Positions 45,802-54,857 of a stretch of 64,000 bases of DNA are shown one piece after another. This DNA comes from Gemmataceae bacterium. GTDB taxonomy: Bacteria > Planctomycetota > Planctomycetia > Gemmatales > Gemmataceae. Both the position numbers and the translations under genes were made by a program. The number at the start of each line of letters is the position of its first letter. Position 1 is the stretch's first letter. The DNA lies in NCBI GenBank assembly GCA_009692005.1, contig SHZZ01000002.1:1-64000 (forward strand), read 5' to 3'. The notes under the pieces were generated by a model that was not told the origin of the DNA, did not search any database, and worked only from the letters and a program-made list of their open reading frames with translations.

Positions 45802-47148
45802 CTACAGCGTTTTTAAGTATTCAAGAATTGCGTAGCGCTGGGCATCATTGAGGATTTCACCGAACAGATGTCCTTGGTTGGACCTTCCTGGCAAAGTGGT
45901 ATCGTATATTTTTCTCGATTCCAAGGGGTCTAGGCCTGGATTGGCTTGACCCGGTGGTTGAGTAAAACCCCATCCCAGGTTTTTCCTGTCGTATTGGTCC
46001 AAACGGTTTTCAAAATCCCTTTGAAAACGCTTTGGCCTCGCCTGGGGTTTTAAAACGGCTAACAGTGAGGGAACGGAACCGTTATGGAAATACGGGGCGG
46101 TTGCCCAGATTCCGTCTAGGGGGGGAGCTTGGTAGCCTTCCGTGTCGCGCGCCTTGTATTCATCTCCGGCCCACCCCTGCTTTTCCTTGGAAAACCAGGA
46201 AGAGTTGTAAAACAGGGCAAATTCCCGGGAGATCCCCAGGAATCGGGCCGGGTCAGTTCCTATCTCTTTGAGCGCTACAATTTTGTTTGGATAAACGCCA
46301 TTGGGCCCGTAGGTGCCATGGCATTTTGAACAATGATCCTTGAATAAGCTATTTCCAAGAAGCGCCAGAGATTGATCAATGGGGAAGGGATATTTTGGCG
46401 GCGTTAATGTGTGCATAAATTGCTGCAGCTTGGCAAAATTAACCTCGTTTTTCTCAAAGTGGGCCGGCGGGTTGATTGGGCTCATCATGAATTGCATGAT
46501 CGACCGGACCGAACGAGCATCCGCCCCGCCTGTGAAATACATGGTCTTTTTCTTTTTCAAATTCCACCAGGGGGGGACATCCTCGCAAAGGACATCCCTC
46601 AGTCCAAGGTTTTCCCATTTTGGCTTCAGGGACAAATCAGGGTTCCTAAAGCCGGCTAGGAAAACGGAAACCGCTCCTGCCTCGTTAGTTCCCTTGGTGT
46701 TGCTAAAGCGAAACCGCATGGGCCCTTTGTTTCCTTCAGCCCGGTGAAAGTCCTCGAAGAATGTTTGCAGGTCCAACGAGTTGTTTCCCAGGCCAATCAC
46801 CGGCTTGCCATCCAGGAGTCCTCCATGGCAGATCAGGCAGTCCATGGCTATCCCCTGGACCGTTCCCAAGGTTAAGGGGAACGATGCCATTTTCAGCCCC
46901 ATGGGCAAACCATGATTTTCATAAGGGGCACGGTGAAGGCCATACCGGGAGGAAAGAATATTGGAAAATTCCTCAGGCGAGGGAGGTTTCGCCAACCCCC
47001 AGCTTTTCCAAAGTGATTGGTAAGCGCCAAGTGTGAAAGAGGGTGTGGTGAACTCGGAGCTCAAGAGGAATTTTTTCCCCGGGTGGGTTTGGTCCATTCC
47101 CGGGCTGGATAATAGGGCTGCAAGAAATGAACCAATTAATAAGGTCAT
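45802..47148 (-). CDS. Two-haem c-type cytochrome, exported
   Basis: This is a 448-residue protein with a hydrophobic N-terminus (MTLLIGSFLAALLSSPG) as export signal. Haem c sites are CLICH (104-108) and CSKCH (273-277), and APPLDGIWATAPYFHNGSVP resembles the C-terminal methionine-free loop of planctomycete cytochromes and MauG/peroxidase-like proteins. It is probably a periplasmic electron-transfer protein or peroxidase relative; the substrate is unknown. The start at 47148 overlaps the rsmH stop as ATGA, which fixes both and implies translational coupling. Confidence 0.88.
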   Translation of the reverse strand: MTLLIGSFLAALLSSPGMDQTHPGKKFLLSSEFTTPSFTLGAYQSLWKSWGLAKPPSPEEFSNILSSRYGLHRAPYENHGLPMGLKMASFPLTLGTVQGIAMDCLICHGGLLDGKPVIGLGNNSLDLQTFFEDFHRAEGNKGPMRFRFSNTKGTNEAGAVSVFLAGFRNPDLSLKPKWENLGLRDVLCEDVPPWWNLKKKKTMYFTGGADARSVRSIMQFMMSPINPPAHFEKNEVNFAKLQQFMHTLTPPKYPFPIDQSLALLGNSLFKDHCSKCHGTYGPNGVYPNKIVALKEIGTDPARFLGISREFALFYNSSWFSKEKQGWAGDEYKARDTEGYQAPPLDGIWATAPYFHNGSVPSLLAVLKPQARPKRFQRDFENRLDQYDRKNLGWGFTQPPGQANPGLDPLESRKIYDTTLPGRSNQGHLFGEILNDAQRYAILEYLKTL

Positions 47149-48149
47149 GTGCTGGATTTTCCGCCTGGGTAAGTTATGGCCTCTCCTGGCAGGATATCCC
47201 CTTTCCGTGCCCAACGCAATTTGGCCGAGCGGGAGCGAGGGTTGTCGATTTTTTCCTGGAAAGAAGTTCTCACCGGGTCTCGAGAAAACTCCTGAAACAC
47301 ACCTAACTGGAATAAGCGGGAAAAATTGCTTTTCACCAGCCGGTCCTCGCCGCTGTGGAAAGAAATAATCGCGACAATGCCGCCAGGTTTTAAAAGGAAT
47401 GGAACCACGCGCAACAAGGCTTTCAGATTCTCCATTTCCCTATTGACCAGGATGCGAAAGGCCTGAAAGACCTGTGCGAATAGGTTGGCTGGGCGGACCT
47501 TTCCCTGGGCGGAGTTAGGATTCTTTGGCGGTTTGGGGAGAAATCTGGCCAACACTTTGGAGAGGTCTACGGTATTTTGGATCTGGCCTGCGGTGAATTC
47601 GGTTTTTATGGCCAGGGCGACTTCGTCCGCTTTTTGCACATCCCCGAATTCACGCAAAGTCTCGGCGATTTCCTCTACCGGAAGTTTTTCCAGTTGCGCA
47701 GCCAGGGATAATCCTCGGCTGGGATCCATGCGCATATCCAAGGGGCCTGGCCGGACATAGGAAAAACCCCGTTCGGGGTCATCAATCTGGGGGCTGGAAA
47801 CTCCCAGGTCGGCGATTACGGCATCGACTTCCTGAATATCGAGTCCTTGCAACCTTGTTTGCAACCCGGCGAAATTGCCATGGATAAACCGGAACCCCAA
47901 GGGTTCCTGGCCTAACTTGCTTTGCACCCGCGCCTCTGCTGAGGCATCCAGATCGAAACCAAACAGGGTTCCCCCGGGTTGAATAAGGGGAAGGATAGCG
48001 GCGCTGTGGCCCCCGGTTCCAACCGTGCAATCGACAAGGATTTTCCCCGGGTAGGGTTGAATTAAACCTAAAATTTCCTTAAGCAAAACTGGCCAGTGGT
48101 CTCCCTGGGAAGTAGTTCGTACAGACAGGCCTTTGCGGAATTTTCGCAT
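47145..48149 (-). CDS. rsmH: 16S rRNA (cytosine(1402)-N4)-methyltransferase
   Basis: This is a 334-residue SAM-dependent methyltransferase (MraW) acting on C1402 of 16S rRNA. Motif I is DCTVGTGGHSAAIL, with VIADLGVSSPQIDDPERGFS (the RsmH signature) and GPLDMRMDPSRG. The C-terminal substrate region contains RPANLFAQVFQAFRILVNRE and IISFHSGEDRLVK. It normally opens the dcw cell-division cluster; here no fts or mur gene follows, in line with the loss of FtsZ-type division genes in Planctomycetota. The 3' end overlaps a cytochrome gene by ATGA. Confidence 0.95.
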   Translation of the reverse strand: MRKFRKGLSVRTTSQGDHWPVLLKEILGLIQPYPGKILVDCTVGTGGHSAAILPLIQPGGTLFGFDLDASAEARVQSKLGQEPLGFRFIHGNFAGLQTRLQGLDIQEVDAVIADLGVSSPQIDDPERGFSYVRPGPLDMRMDPSRGLSLAAQLEKLPVEEIAETLREFGDVQKADEVALAIKTEFTAGQIQNTVDLSKVLARFLPKPPKNPNSAQGKVRPANLFAQVFQAFRILVNREMENLKALLRVVPFLLKPGGIVAIISFHSGEDRLVKSNFSRLFQLGVFQEFSRDPVRTSFQEKIDNPRSRSAKLRWARKGDILPGEAITYPGGKSST

Positions 48150-48212
48150 GCAACACCCTTGGGATTACTCTTATGTTATTCCCAGACCAGTCGGGCGGAA
48201 AAGGGATTTTTC

Positions 48213-48827
48213 ATGATTCTAATTGAATGTGTGCTATTTGACTTTGACGGCACCTTGGCCGACAGCTTCGATGCCATTGCCGCGAGTGTCAATCATGTTC
48301 GGTTCGTGAACCGCCTTTCCCCCCTTTCTTTGGCTGAAGTAATTACCCGGGTTGGGCATGGCCTGGATAGTTTGATGCAGGCAACCGCTCCAGGGGTTCC
48401 CCTGGAAATGGCCAAAGATTCCTATCGAAACCACCACGAAGCGCACATGGAATCCCTAACGCGGCTCTATCCAGGTGCCAGGGAATTCTTGACCACCCTT
48501 TCTACCCTAGGCGTGCGCATGGCTGTTTGTAGCAATAAGCCGGTGGCCTTTACCAAGAGGCTTTTAGTTTATTTGCAAATTGCGGGGTTTTTTCAGGAAG
48601 TCTTGGGGCCGGAAGATGTCGCTGAACGCAAGCCGGGCCCGGAAATGCTAATCGAAGGAATGAAAAGGCTCGGTGCGGACCGGGAAAAAACCTTGTATCT
48701 TGGTGACATGCAAATTGACTTGGAGGCTGCGCAACGCGCCGGGGTGCGGGTGCGGATTCTCGATCATGAACGGGACATCGGGTTTTTCAGTTTGATGAAG
48801 GGGGACCTGGCGTTTGGCCCAGGTTGA
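48213..48827 (+). CDS. HAD family hydrolase, phosphoglycolate phosphatase-like
   Basis: This is a 204-residue HAD phosphatase. The motifs are: I, LFDFDGTLADSFDAI (nucleophile Asp); II, VCSNKPVAF; III, ERKPGPEML (Lys); IV, LGDMQIDLEAA. A helical cap of Gph type lies between I and II. It is expected to dephosphorylate small phosphates such as 2-phosphoglycolate, but specificity in this family is broad. The ATG at 48213 follows AAAAGGGA with 6-base spacing. It diverges from rsmH, and the histidine kinase follows after 24 bases. Confidence 0.9.
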   Translation: MILIECVLFDFDGTLADSFDAIAASVNHVRFVNRLSPLSLAEVITRVGHGLDSLMQATAPGVPLEMAKDSYRNHHEAHMESLTRLYPGAREFLTTLSTLGVRMAVCSNKPVAFTKRLLVYLQIAGFFQEVLGPEDVAERKPGPEMLIEGMKRLGADREKTLYLGDMQIDLEAAQRAGVRVRILDHERDIGFFSLMKGDLAFGPG

Positions 48828-48851
48828 TATTTGTCCAGGGGAGTCCTATCT

Positions 48852-50552
48852 GTGGCGGACCTGGTGGTTGTAAAAGGAATTGATGAGGGGAGAAAATTCA
48901 CCCTTGGCCCTGGCGCCTCTCCCATTGGGCGCGACCCAACCGCCTTGATCCGCCTCAACGACACCGAAGTATCCCGCAATCATGCCGAGATCTTATTTAC
49001 CCAGGACGGTTTCCGTCTGAGGGATTTGGCCAGCGTCAATGGCTCGTTTGTCAATTGCAAGTCCATTCAGGATGTTCTCCTTCGGACAGGCGACCAGGTT
49101 CAGGTCGGCCAAACCGTCTTCCTCTTTCTTTGCCATGAAGACCATGCAGGGGATGGGGTGAACAAAGAGGACCTTTTCCCCGAAGCGGTTCAAGGTGAGG
49201 AGTTCTTTAGAACTTTTTCGCTTTTGGAAAAAGTCCCCGATTCAGTGGGAAGCATGGTCCTTTCCGACCCAGAAAAAGTCCAGGGGCCATGGCTCCGAAG
49301 CGCCCTGGTCCGGTTGGGGGCTATTTACGAAACCATTCAGGCCAGCAGCCAGATTCTCGATGTCAATTTGCTTTTGGAAAGAATTCTGCAACTGATGGTC
49401 AAAACGATAGCGGCGGAAAGAGGTTGTTTCCTCATTAAAAAGGAAAGCGAGTTAAGCGCCGAACGGCACGAAGACCAGGGGATCCTGACCACCACTTTTG
49501 AAAACCTGGAAGAAGCTTGCCATTTGGACGGCGAGGAATCCTTGGCGCCTTTGATAGTTAGTCGAACGGTAGTCGACCATGTGCTGAGGGAAAAAATTGG
49601 CGTACTGGTCACGGATGCTCCGAAGGACCTGCGGTTTGCCTCGGCACAAAGCATCATTTCCACGGGGGTCAGGGAAATTATTTGCGTACCGGTCCGTGGC
49701 AGGCATATCACATTGGGCGTTCTCTACTTGGATTCGCGGAGGGGCCCCGAGGGTAAGCAAGCAGCCAATCTGAAGACTGGTTTCACTCGGGATCATCTGA
49801 CCCTGGCCATTGCCATCGCTCATCAGGCGGCTCTGGCCGTGGAAGATACCATTCATTACCGGGCCCGGATTCAAAATGAACGGCTGGCAGGCGTGGGGGA
49901 AACCGTTGCTTACCTGTCGCACCACATCAAGAATATCTTGCAAGGATTAAAGAGCGGCGGGGAAATTTTGAAATTGGGGTTAAAAGACCGTGATGATGCC
50001 ATGCTATCTCAAGGAATTCGCCTGATTGAAAAAAACCATGCCCGGATATTTGATCTGGTCATGGAAATGCTGAATTATTCCAAGGAGCGCACGCCGGTGA
50101 AAACCCGGGTGGATGTGGGCGAATTGTGCCAGGAAGTGGTGGAATTGACCACCCAATTGGCCAAGGATAAAAATGTAGAATTGGAATTTCAGCCCAGTCA
50201 AGAGCCGATTTTCGCGGATTTGGATTCCGAGGCAATTCATCGGGCGCTCTTGAACCTGGTGAATAATGCCATTGATGCTTTGGAGGAAAAAGGCTATGGA
50301 AAAGTCTGGGTGAAAGTGGAACGGCAACAAAATCTGGTTGTGATTCGTGTGTTGGATGACGGTCCTGGCATTCCGGAAGGAATGGGCGGAAAAATGTTTC
50401 AACCCTTTCAAAGTTCCAAAGGGGGAAAGGGGACCGGGTTGGGGCTGGCAGTAACGAAAAAAATCATTACCGAGCACAAGGGTTGGATCCGAATTGAGAG
50501 TCAGCCAGGTAAAGGGGCCGAGTTTTGCCTGGGATTACCCTTGTCGCAATGA
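48852..50552 (+). CDS. Soluble sensor histidine kinase with FHA and GAF domains
   Basis: This is a 566-residue cytoplasmic kinase with no membrane segment. An N-terminal FHA domain (GRDPTALIRLNDTEVSRNHA, DLASVNGSFV) would read phosphothreonine. A GAF domain (about 170-340: NLLLERILQLMVKTIAAERG, REIICVPVRG) is followed by a HisKA-like helix with the phosphorylated His in AYLSHHIKNILQGL. The ATPase domain has NLVNNAIDALEE (N box), DDGPGIPEG (G1) and GKGTGLGLAV (G2). GTG 48852 follows GGGGAG; a TTG at 48831 is the longer alternative. No response regulator gene is adjacent. The partner and signal are unknown. Confidence 0.88.
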   Translation: MADLVVVKGIDEGRKFTLGPGASPIGRDPTALIRLNDTEVSRNHAEILFTQDGFRLRDLASVNGSFVNCKSIQDVLLRTGDQVQVGQTVFLFLCHEDHAGDGVNKEDLFPEAVQGEEFFRTFSLLEKVPDSVGSMVLSDPEKVQGPWLRSALVRLGAIYETIQASSQILDVNLLLERILQLMVKTIAAERGCFLIKKESELSAERHEDQGILTTTFENLEEACHLDGEESLAPLIVSRTVVDHVLREKIGVLVTDAPKDLRFASAQSIISTGVREIICVPVRGRHITLGVLYLDSRRGPEGKQAANLKTGFTRDHLTLAIAIAHQAALAVEDTIHYRARIQNERLAGVGETVAYLSHHIKNILQGLKSGGEILKLGLKDRDDAMLSQGIRLIEKNHARIFDLVMEMLNYSKERTPVKTRVDVGELCQEVVELTTQLAKDKNVELEFQPSQEPIFADLDSEAIHRALLNLVNNAIDALEEKGYGKVWVKVERQQNLVVIRVLDDGPGIPEGMGGKMFQPFQSSKGGKGTGLGLAVTKKIITEHKGWIRIESQPGKGAEFCLGLPLSQ

Positions 50553-50719
50553 TGGAATGGGTTGAAAACCTTTGCGATAAATGCTTGGGAGTAGGATACT
50601 AGGGGATATTGGCATGCGGATTTAATAGTCGGCTGACCTATACTTTCAGTTGGTTAATTAGTTCGCGTTTGCCTGCCCGCTTGGGGAAAATTTCCCGAAA
50701 TGGGCTAAAATAGATTGTG

Positions 50720-50740
50720 GCCAACGAATTGGGCGTTGGC
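50720..50740 (+). promoter_or_regulatory. Stem-loop in the sucA leader
   Basis: GCCAACG (50720-50726) pairs perfectly with CGTTGGC (50734-50740) over a 7-base loop, 36 bases before the sucA start. No T-run follows. A possible -10 box TAAAAT lies just upstream at about 50706. Function is unknown; it may stabilise the mRNA or bind a regulator. Confidence 0.45.
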
Positions 50741-50775
50741 TTGCCACCTTGGGGAGGTAGGTTTGGGAGAAAGTT

Positions 50776-53589
50776 ATGTCCAGCGGGGCGCTAGGTTTCC
50801 GGCCAAATTTACAAGCAATTGAAGTCATGTTCCTGGCTTGGAAGAATGATCCTTCCAGCGTGGATGAGTCCTGGCGGATTTTCTTTGAGGGCTTCGAGAT
50901 TGGCTTGCAGCAATCCTCGCAAAACCGCCTCAATATCGAAACCACTGATTCCATTGGCAGCTTGGCGGAAAAAGTGATCGCCGCTTATCGCGATTATGGC
51001 CACCTGCAGGCCGACTTGGACCCGCTCGGAATGCAAAAGGTTGAATACCAGGTCCTTAATAAATCGCTGCAAGGCCTGGTGAAAGATAATTTTGGCAAAA
51101 GGTTTCATATTCCCAGCTTTGCACCCTGCCCGTCCGGGTCGATTGAAGATTTACTGCAAACCCTTACCGCTATTTATTGTGGCGGGCTTGGCGTGGAAAT
51201 CACCCACCTTCATGATGGCGAGGCTCGCGATTGGGTGCTGGAAAAAGTGGAAGAAAATGTTGGGAAATGGACCTTTGCCTCGGCGGAAAAAAAAGGCATT
51301 CTGGAATCCTTATTCAGAGCCGAGGTCTTCGAGCGCTTTTTGCACACCAAGTTTGTCGGCCAAAAAAGATTTTCTCTCGAAGGGGCAGATTCTCTAATAC
51401 CCTTGTTGGAGACTTTGGTGGAAAGGGCCCCGGATTTGGGCTGCAAGCAAATTGTTGTTGGCATGGCGCACAGGGGCAGGTTGAATGTTTTGGCCAATAT
51501 CATGGGCAAGCGCTATTCGGAAATCTTCGCAGAGTTTGAGGAAAATTACCTGGGTACCACCATTGGTGGCGATGGCGATGTGAAATACCATCTTGGATTT
51601 TCCAGCGACCGGCAGAATTCACGGGGGAAAAACATTCACCTTTCCCTGACCCCCAATCCAAGCCACCTGGAGTTTGTCAATCCCGTGGTGGAAGGCAGGG
51701 TGCGCGCCAAGCAAGACCGCTATCAGGATGCCAGCCGCCGTATGTGTTTGCCTTTATTAATCCATGGCGATGCGGCCTTTGCGGGGCAAGGGATTGTCCC
51801 GGAAACGCTAAACCTCGCAGGTCTGGAAGGCTATTCCACTGGCGGAACCATTCATGTAATCATCAATAATCAGGTTGGTTTCACCACGAATCCCCAAGAT
51901 TCACGGTCCACGACATATTGCACCGATGTGGCCAAAATTATTTTGGCTCCAATTTTCCATGTGAATGGCGACGATCCTGAAGCCGTGGTTGGAATTACCA
52001 AACTGGCTTTGGAATACCGGCAACGCTTTGGCAAGGATGTGGTGATCGACCTGGTTTGCTACAGGAAACATGGCCACAACGAAGGCGATGAGCCCTCGTT
52101 CACTCAACCGGTAATGTACCAAAAGATCCGTTCGCATCCGTCGCCCGCGGCGATTTACGCAGCGAAGTTGATTCAAGATGGAGTCCTTACTGCCGAGGAA
52201 TCGGCGGGCTTATCCCAGAGTTTTGAAAACCTGCTGCAAAGCAATCTCGAAGAAATGCGAGCCAATCCCGTTGCCTACCAGCGGATGTCCTGTTTCCAGG
52301 GGGAATGGAAAAAATATACCTCGCGCTATTCTCATGCCAGCGTTCCAACAGGGATGGGTGAGAAAAGGTTTGAGGAAGTTTCCAAAGGCCTGTTAAGGCT
52401 GCCAGATGGATTTACCCCTCATCCCAAGGTGGCGGCTCTGGTTCGCTCCAAGGCGCAGTCCTTGGCCGACAAAAAAATTCTGGATTGGGCCATGGGGGAA
52501 TTGATGGCTTACGGTTCCTTGCTTTGCGATGGGACCAAGGTTCGCCTGAGTGGCCAGGATTCTCGTCGAGGCACTTTTAGCCACCGCCATTCGGTGATTT
52601 TTGACGCAAATAACGGCAGCCCTTATGTTCCCCTGAACCACCTGTCGCCAAACCAGGAAAGGTTTGAGGCATTCGACAGCATGCTTTCGGAAGCGGCAGT
52701 GTTGGGGTTTGAATACGGTTATTCACTCGATAGCCCTGATTCTTTGGTGTTGTGGGAAGCGCAGTTCGGGGATTTTTCCAATGGCGCGCAGGTCCTGATC
52801 GACCAGTTTATTGCGGCAAGCGAAACCAAGTGGCGCCGGGAAAGCGGTTTGGTATTGCTGTTGCCACACGGGTATGAGGGCCAAGGCCCGGAACATTCCA
52901 GCGCCCGGCTGGAGCGATTTCTGCAACTTTGCGCGGAAAACAACCTTCAGATATGTTACCCGACATCACCTGCTCAGTTCTTCCATATGTTGAGGCGGCA
53001 AATTGCCAGGGATTTCCGCAAACCGCTGGTGGTCATGACTCCGAAAAGCCTTTTGCGCCATAAAAGCGTTGTTTCCCAGGCCGAGGATTTTATCTCCGGG
53101 TGCTTTTCGGAAGTGCTTGATGATTCAAGCGTCGACCCGGGGCGTGTCAAGCGCGTACTCCTTTGTTCGGGCAAAGTCTATTTCGATCTCGTCGATTACC
53201 GGGCGCATCAGGAAAAATTCGACACTGCAATTCTGCGCCTTGAGCAACTTTCACCTTTTCCCGAGGACCTTTTAAAGAAAACTCTCGACCGCTACGGCAA
53301 ATCCACCGAGTTTGTTTGGGTACAGGAAGAGTCTTCGAATATGGGCGCTTGGGCGTTTATTGAACCGCGTTTCCGCTCGCTTGGTTACTTGTTGGAATAT
53401 GTAGGCAGGGATGAAAGCGCCAGCCCAGCGGTCGGTTCAAAAAAGATTCATGAAAAGGAACAAAACATGCTCGTGGAGGCGGCCTTTGGAGCCAGTCTGC
53501 CCTATTATGTGAAGGCAGCGGTTGCCATCGCCAGTAAGTTAAAAAGCGACGCCACCGTCAGTTCCGAGGAAAAGGTTCCCGCTCGTTGA
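50776..53589 (+). CDS. sucA: 2-oxoglutarate dehydrogenase E1 component
   Basis: This 937-residue thiamine-diphosphate enzyme of the TCA cycle decarboxylates 2-oxoglutarate and transfers the succinyl group to the E2 lipoyl arm. The N-terminal helix segment (FLAWKNDPSSVDESWRIFFE) is the E2-binding region. The cores include VVGMAHRGRLNVLANIMGK, HGDAAFAGQGIVPETLNLA, CYRKHGHNEGDEPSFTQP and LPHGYEGQGPEHSSARLERF. Length and motifs are those of the homodimeric OdhA/SucA type, without a fused E2. GGGAGAA precedes the ATG. It heads a complete E1-E2-E3 operon. Confidence 0.97.
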   Translation: MSSGALGFRPNLQAIEVMFLAWKNDPSSVDESWRIFFEGFEIGLQQSSQNRLNIETTDSIGSLAEKVIAAYRDYGHLQADLDPLGMQKVEYQVLNKSLQGLVKDNFGKRFHIPSFAPCPSGSIEDLLQTLTAIYCGGLGVEITHLHDGEARDWVLEKVEENVGKWTFASAEKKGILESLFRAEVFERFLHTKFVGQKRFSLEGADSLIPLLETLVERAPDLGCKQIVVGMAHRGRLNVLANIMGKRYSEIFAEFEENYLGTTIGGDGDVKYHLGFSSDRQNSRGKNIHLSLTPNPSHLEFVNPVVEGRVRAKQDRYQDASRRMCLPLLIHGDAAFAGQGIVPETLNLAGLEGYSTGGTIHVIINNQVGFTTNPQDSRSTTYCTDVAKIILAPIFHVNGDDPEAVVGITKLALEYRQRFGKDVVIDLVCYRKHGHNEGDEPSFTQPVMYQKIRSHPSPAAIYAAKLIQDGVLTAEESAGLSQSFENLLQSNLEEMRANPVAYQRMSCFQGEWKKYTSRYSHASVPTGMGEKRFEEVSKGLLRLPDGFTPHPKVAALVRSKAQSLADKKILDWAMGELMAYGSLLCDGTKVRLSGQDSRRGTFSHRHSVIFDANNGSPYVPLNHLSPNQERFEAFDSMLSEAAVLGFEYGYSLDSPDSLVLWEAQFGDFSNGAQVLIDQFIAASETKWRRESGLVLLLPHGYEGQGPEHSSARLERFLQLCAENNLQICYPTSPAQFFHMLRRQIARDFRKPLVVMTPKSLLRHKSVVSQAEDFISGCFSEVLDDSSVDPGRVKRVLLCSGKVYFDLVDYRAHQEKFDTAILRLEQLSPFPEDLLKKTLDRYGKSTEFVWVQEESSNMGAWAFIEPRFRSLGYLLEYVGRDESASPAVGSKKIHEKEQNMLVEAAFGASLPYYVKAAVAIASKLKSDATVSSEEKVPAR

Positions 53590-53627
53590 CGCAAGGTTCT
53601 TCGAAGCATGTCCCTGGATGAAAAACA

Positions 53628-54806
53628 ATGAATATCGACATCAAAGTTCCGTCGGTTGGGGAATCGATAACGGAAGGAGTCATCACCCGCTGGTTCAAAA
53701 AAAACGGTGATGCAGTCAAGGCGAACGAGCCACTTTTTGAATTGGAAACGGAAAAAGCCACAACGGAAATTTCTGCCCCCGATTCGGGCAGCTTGACCGT
53801 TCTCAAAGGGGATGGTGAAAAGGTCCCGATTGGTTCTATCGTTGGGAGAATTCTTAAAACTGCTGGTGCAGGCGCTACCAACCCGACGAACCAACCACCC
53901 AATCAAGCCAATGGCCCAGGGGTAGCAGTTTCCCCGCCCTCCGGGCCTGCCGCCCGAAGTATTGCCGACAAGGAAGGGATTTCCCTTTCCGCGGTCGCCG
54001 GGTCAGGAAAGGAAGGTCGGATCTTGAAAGAAGATGTTTTAAAGCATTTGGAAAGCGCCGGCAGCAGCTCATCTGTCAAAGAGAATCTTCCAGCAGCCAA
54101 GCCGCAAGGGCGCGAATTCCGCCAGAAAATGACTCCGATCCGCCAACGCATTGCGGAGCGTTTGCTGGCGGCGCAACAAAACAGTGCCATCCTAACCACA
54201 TTCAATGAGGCGGATATGTCCGCTATTTCTCATATCCGCAGCAAATACAAGGAAGCTTTCCAAAAGAAACATGGAGTCGGTTTGGGCTACATGAGTTTCT
54301 TTGTCAAAGCCGTAATTGAAGGGTTGAAAAGTTACCCGGCAGTGAATGCCCGGATCGAAGGTTCCGATATTGTCTTCCACAATTTTTTCGACATTGGCGT
54401 GGCGGTCAGTACGGAAAAGGGGTTGATGGTTCCGGTTCTCAAAAATGCCGAGACCCTTTCTTTTGCTGAAATTGAAAAAAAGATCGTCGAACTGGCGACT
54501 AAAGCCCGGGATAACAAAATCGCTGTGTCTGATCTTCAAGGCGGGACTTTTACCATTACCAACGGCGGAGTGTTTGGTTCTCTCCTATCCACACCCATTT
54601 TAAATCCGCCTCAAAGCGGAATTTTGGGAATGCACACCATTCAAAAAAGGCCCGTGGTCGTGGACGACCAGATTGTTATTCGCCCCATGATGTACCTTGC
54701 CCTTTCGTACGATCACCGCAACATTGATGGCCGGGAGGCTGTTAGTTTCCTGGTTCGGGTCAAGGAATGCCTGGAAAATCCCGAAAGGCAATTCCTGGAT
54801 GTTTAG
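53628..54806 (+). CDS. sucB: Dihydrolipoamide succinyltransferase (E2 of 2-oxoglutarate dehydrogenase)
   Basis: This 392-residue E2 has one lipoyl domain (1-75, lipoylated Lys43 in LETEKATTE) and a Pro/Asn/Ala-rich hinge. The peripheral-subunit-binding domain ([20 protein letters not shown]) follows. The catalytic domain starts near 165 ([18 protein letters not shown]) and ends with the [18 protein letters not shown] active site (His and Asp). It passes succinyl to CoA. It lies 38 bases after sucA. Confidence 0.96.
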   Translation: MNIDIKVPSVGESITEGVITRWFKKNGDAVKANEPLFELETEKATTEISAPDSGSLTVLKGDGEKVPIGSIVGRILKTAGAGATNPTNQPPNQANGPGVAVSPPSGPAARSIADKEGISLSAVAGSGKEGRILKEDVLKHLESAGSSSSVKENLPAAKPQGREFRQKMTPIRQRIAERLLAAQQNSAILTTFNEADMSAISHIRSKYKEAFQKKHGVGLGYMSFFVKAVIEGLKSYPAVNARIEGSDIVFHNFFDIGVAVSTEKGLMVPVLKNAETLSFAEIEKKIVELATKARDNKIAVSDLQGGTFTITNGGVFGSLLSTPILNPPQSGILGMHTIQKRPVVVDDQIVIRPMMYLALSYDHRNIDGREAVSFLVRVKECLENPERQFLDV

Positions 54807-54857
54807 CCCTCGAATGCTGGCAATTTTCCAATTTAACAAAACACTAGGCGTGCCGGA

